From Candidatus Curtissbacteria bacterium RIFCSPHIGHO2_01_FULL_41_11 (GTDB lineage Bacteria; Patescibacteriota; Microgenomatia; Curtissbacterales; GWA2-41-24), in assembly GCA_001776335.1 (NCBI GenBank), contig MFAZ01000035.1, positions 1-6,087 on the forward strand: DNA of 6,087 bases, written 5' to 3'. Both the position numbers and the translations under genes were made by a program. The notes under the pieces are model-generated. The model ran no database searches. It was given only the letters and a program-made list of their open reading frames with translations, and was not told the DNA's origin. Positions 4,674 through 6,087 of the stretch are shown piece by piece. Each line of letters starts with the position of its first letter. Position 1 is the first letter of the stretch.

Positions 4674-5156
4674 ATGGGAAAAACTGTTGCTGTTGCCATA
4701 ATTTTACTTTCCATTATTTTTTTTGGATTTGTTTTAATCTCAAACAAGAATAAAGAGTCTAAGAAACCTTTGCTAGAAAAAAATCCTCAACAAACTTATA
4801 CAATACAAGATCAAGCTCAACCTGTTGATAAACAAGCTTCTTTTGACATTTTTACCAACGGTACTTTTCGAGTCTTTACAGCCTCGATGTATCATAATCT
4901 CTCAGAGGATGTTTATATCCAAGCTGACAATCCAAACCTTGTTCATGTTAAAAAGGCTGGTATCACTTGGAACGATTTTTTCAAAACACTCCCATTTTCC
5001 TTGACAAAAGACTGTTTAATTACAGGTTCAAGAGAAACATTCTGCAGCACTCAAACCAAAAAGCTCAAGTTTACGCTAAATGGTGAAAACACTCCGAACG
5101 CACTTGATTTAGAGATAAAACAAAATGACAAACTTGTAGTTAGTTATGGGGATTAG
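4674..5156 (+). CDS. Exported two-cysteine protein of unknown function, last gene of the thiol-redox operon
   Basis: The 160-residue protein starts with a membrane anchor or signal helix (about residues 4-23), then a Lys- and Gln-rich linker to about residue 55. A compact domain follows that I do not recognise by name. It contains FDIFTNGTFRVF, a conserved-looking ITWNDFFKTLPF segment (97-108), and an end, LNGENTPNALDLEIKQNDKLVVSYGD, that reads like a small beta-rich fold. My impression is that similar proteins occur in Patescibacteria; this is memory, not a search. The mature part has exactly two cysteines, Cys114 and Cys124, close enough for a disulfide. The gene begins 18 nt after dipZ with only a weak AAGAG before it, so it probably shares the dipZ mRNA. 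It has no CxxC and is unlikely to be an oxidoreductase itself. A dedicated substrate or partner of DipZ is an inference from location. Confidence 0.85.
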   Translation: MGKTVAVAIILLSIIFFGFVLISNKNKESKKPLLEKNPQQTYTIQDQAQPVDKQASFDIFTNGTFRVFTASMYHNLSEDVYIQADNPNLVHVKKAGITWNDFFKTLPFSLTKDCLITGSRETFCSTQTKKLKFTLNGENTPNALDLEIKQNDKLVVSYGD

Positions 5157-5191
5157 TAATTGAGTCTAAAAGCTGCGGGACTAGGATTTAA

Positions 5192-5220
5192 GAATTGTTT
5201 CACAATTCCTTTGTATTTCT
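5192..5220 (+). terminator. Possible weak intrinsic terminator of the redox operon
   Basis: GAATTGT (5192-5198) and ACAATTC (5202-5208) form a perfect seven-pair stem with a TTC loop, followed by a T-rich stretch (5210-5220) that is interrupted by G, A and C. The stem has only two G-C pairs, so it is weak by the usual standard. It begins about 35 nt after the stop codon of the last plus-strand gene. Confidence 0.3.
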
Positions 5221-5225
5221 ACACT

Positions 5226-5251
5226 ACTATTGAAATAGTTTTTTCAATAGT
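5226..5251. repeat. 10-bp perfect inverted repeat
   Basis: ACTATTGAAA (5226-5235) and TTTCAATAGT (5242-5251) are exact reverse complements around a six-base loop. It has no T-run after it on either strand. Its position between convergent genes suggests a transcription-end or mRNA-stabilising structure. Confidence 0.5.
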
Positions 5252-5291
5252 GCTCCGAAAAAGCGAACCTAGGTAAGTTGAATCACCAATC

Positions 5292-5336
5292 CCAGCAAAC
5301 AATTTAGGTTATTAGAATAACCAAATCGTTTGCTGG
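5292..5336. repeat. 45-bp near-perfect hairpin element
   Basis: CCAGCAAAC (5292-5300) pairs with GTTTGCTGG (5328-5336), ATTT (5302-5305) with AAAT (5323-5326), and GGTTAT (5307-5312) with ATAACC (5317-5322). This gives 19 pairs interrupted by one mismatch (5301/5327) and one bulged base (5306). ACCA/TGGT (5285-5288 with 5340-5343) and TAGGT/ACCTA (5270-5274 with 5357-5361) could extend it to about 92 nt with internal loops. Its right arm runs into the direct repeat that starts at 5332. Confidence 0.6.
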
Positions 5337-5365
5337 CACTGGTTGACTATGTTGGAACCTATTAT
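5332..5365. repeat. 34-bp direct repeat, copy 1 (3' of the membrane-protein gene)
   Basis: This segment matches 5825-5858 at 31 of 34 positions; the differences are at 5341, 5359 and 5364. It contains GTTGACTATGTTGGAAC. The stop codon of the minus-strand membrane-protein gene (5362-5364) lies inside its edge, so on the minus strand the repeat starts right at the end of that gene. Confidence 0.8.
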
Positions 5366-5745
5366 CGTGAGAATAAAAATAATCCCTTTGTACCAAAATA
5401 TGCTCTTACCTCTTTCTTAGTACAAAAGTAAATCAAAAACAGACTTATACCTATTCCAACTACTTTGGCAATCAAAAATGTTTCAGTCACTACACTCGTA
5501 AAAATTTGAGAAAAAAGTGCTATTGAACTAACTATTAGTAATAGTGGAATTACCCAAGGTTTTCGCGCTCGTAAACCAATAAAAAAGGATATTGCCAACA
5601 AAATCCCCATAACCAATTCAATTGAAAATCTTGCGTTTAAGAAATAATTCCCAATCAATAAAAAGATTTCTGCGATGGCAATTAACAAGTAAAACCACTT
5701 CAAAAAATTTACAATAGTTTTTATGTTTTTTTCAGAGAACGTCAT
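5362..5745 (-). CDS. Small four-helix membrane protein, family not recognised
   Basis: The 127-residue product has hydrophobic helices at about residues 14-33, 43-60, 64-84 and 90-108. Loops are short: NARFSIE between helices 1 and 2, and RARKPW between 2 and 3. The C-terminal tail is positively charged, CTKKEVRAYFGTKG. A KKEVRxYF motif after the last helix is common in small bacterial membrane proteins of unknown function. No catalytic residues stand out. A TTG at 5787 would add 14 residues, but ATG 5745 is preferred because an extended -10 element (5778-5786) overlaps the longer start and would begin transcription near 5771. The gene is encoded opposite to the redox operon and in the same direction as the toxin-like gene behind it. 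A repeat copy lies at each end of the segment, giving the gene a cassette-like setting. Confidence 0.75.
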   Translation of the reverse strand: MTFSEKNIKTIVNFLKWFYLLIAIAEIFLLIGNYFLNARFSIELVMGILLAISFFIGLRARKPWVIPLLLIVSSIALFSQIFTSVVTETFLIAKVVGIGISLFLIYFCTKKEVRAYFGTKGLFLFSR

Positions 5746-5777
5746 ATTGAGAGAACAAAAATTACTGCCATATTCAG

Positions 5778-5786
5778 AGTATATCA
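5778..5786 (-). promoter_or_regulatory. Extended -10 promoter candidate for the membrane-protein gene
   Basis: Read on the minus strand, TGATATACT is a TGn extended -10 element with TATACT as hexamer, one change from TATAAT. No good -35 is seen 17 bases upstream, as often happens with extended -10 promoters. Transcription would begin near 5771, giving a leader of about 26 nt to the ATG at 5745. Confidence 0.4.
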
Positions 5787-5790
5787 AGAA

Positions 5791-5851
5791 GTTCTAACAC
5801 CGTACACTATGCATACCACAGCTAGCTGGCACTAGTTGACTATGTTGGAAC
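5791..5851. repeat. 61-bp imperfect inverted repeat with attC-like layout
   Basis: GTTCTAACA (5791-5799) and TGTTGGAAC (5843-5851) are complementary over nine positions with one G-T pair. In the same register 5802-5803 pair with 5839-5840, and 5806-5809 with 5833-5836. The perfect 10-bp palindrome CAGCTAGCTG (5819-5828) lies in the central part. On the minus strand the element begins with GTTCCAAC 21 nt after the toxin-like gene and ends with GTTAGAAC just before the membrane-protein gene, the arrangement of an integron attC (RYYYAAC ... GTTRRRY). The outermost base of each core box departs from that consensus. Confidence 0.4.
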
Positions 5852-5858
5852 TTATTTT
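5825..5858. repeat. 34-bp direct repeat, copy 2 (3' of the toxin-like gene)
   Basis: This is the partner of 5332-5365, in the same orientation, 493 bp away and identical at 31 of 34 positions. On the minus strand it begins 14 nt after the stop codon of the PemK/MazF-like gene. It overlaps one half of the 61-bp inverted repeat at 5791-5851. Confidence 0.8.
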
Positions 5859-5860
5859 GC

Positions 5861-5872
5861 AGCAAATTTGCT
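5861..5872. repeat. 12-bp perfect palindrome next to the toxin-like stop codon
   Basis: AGCAAATTTGCT reads the same on both strands and lies directly 3' of the minus-strand stop codon at 5873-5875. As RNA only four pairs with an AATT loop would form, so it is a poor terminator. A protein-binding site is equally possible. Confidence 0.4.
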
Positions 5873-6087
5873 TTAGGGCAATGCAAATAATCCTCGAACT
5901 CGTTGTAAAATCACATTTTTATTTTTTTCAGTTAGTTCACCAGCGATATTCTTAATAATAGATGCATCGGCTGTAAATAATTTATCTGGTCTGACAAAGC
6001 TTACAACCGGTAAAGAGCCTTTGACAAAATCCGAGGATTCAATACGGACTGCTGTTTTACTTGAGTAAGGTTTTGAGGTGATTTGAC
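5873..6087 (-). CDS. Partial PemK/MazF-like toxin, 5' end outside window
   Basis: On the minus strand a frame is open from the right edge to TAA at 5873-5875, giving the last 70 residues of a protein without its start. Features of the C-terminal half of PemK/MazF-family endoribonucleases are visible: a strand TAVRIESSDF, the turn and strand VKGSLPVVSFVRPDKLFTAD where this family typically has a G.L...S.V...K/R motif, then a helix IIKNIAGELTEKNKNVILQRVRGLFAL that ends near the stop. These toxins cleave mRNA as part of type II toxin-antitoxin pairs. The N-terminal residues needed to judge activity are outside the window, as is any antitoxin, which would be expected upstream on the minus strand (beyond 6087). 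The right C-terminal length argues against a truncated 3' end. The family call rests on pattern recognition. Confidence 0.7.
   Translation of the reverse strand, partial: QITSKPYSSKTAVRIESSDFVKGSLPVVSFVRPDKLFTADASIIKNIAGELTEKNKNVILQRVRGLFALP

Larger units (their letters stand above)
5157..5361. other. Convergent intergenic region with successive hairpins
   Basis: This spacer lies between convergent genes and contains no convincing open frame. It holds three separate inverted repeats (5192-5208, 5226-5251, 5292-5336), the 8-bp palindrome ACCTAGGT (5267-5274) and most of the first copy of a direct repeat (5332-5365). It probably includes the transcription ends of both strands. Confidence 0.6.

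Overview
The window looks like a piece of an AT-rich bacterial genome, most likely Candidate Phyla Radiation (Patescibacteria, possibly Microgenomates). This placement is an inference from small exported or membrane proteins, several starts with no recognisable Shine-Dalgarno sequence, and the style of the 4674-5156 protein. No rRNA, intact tRNA or other firm phylogenetic marker is present.

Layout. (1) 1-225: the 3' end of a small membrane-protein gene that is open at the left edge. (2) 226-725: no convincing gene. It holds an orphan tRNA-3'-end-like sequence (439-463), several inverted repeats and a 21-bp tandem repeat. (3) 726-1547: an exported N-acetylmuramoyl-L-alanine amidase, then a 51-residue DUF202-like membrane peptide starting 18 nt after its stop. 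(4) 1716-2343: a near-consensus sigma70-type promoter and a 20-bp dyad at the expected transcription start. They precede a small XRE-type repressor that overlaps a DUF2178-like four-helix membrane protein by 11 nt. (5) 2398-5156: a thiol-redox operon made of a membrane-anchored thioredoxin, a DipZ-type fusion (CcdA-like membrane part, TlpA-like thioredoxin, C-terminal beta-sandwich) and an unrecognised exported protein with two cysteines. (6) 5157-5361: a convergent intergenic region full of hairpins. (7) 5362-6087, minus strand: a small four-helix membrane protein, then the 3' part of a PemK/MazF-like toxin gene running off the right edge. A 34-bp direct repeat (31/34 identical) lies just 3' of each of these two minus-strand genes. 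The second copy is one half of a 61-bp imperfect inverted repeat whose layout resembles an integron attC site.

How the genes may work together. DipZ would carry reducing equivalents from the cytoplasm across the membrane to its own external thioredoxin domain and perhaps to the upstream thioredoxin. The two-cysteine exported protein encoded 18 nt downstream is a plausible dedicated substrate or partner. The amidase is a separate cell-wall function. The repressor and membrane-protein pair looks like a self-regulated unit. The right end looks like accessory, cassette-like DNA.
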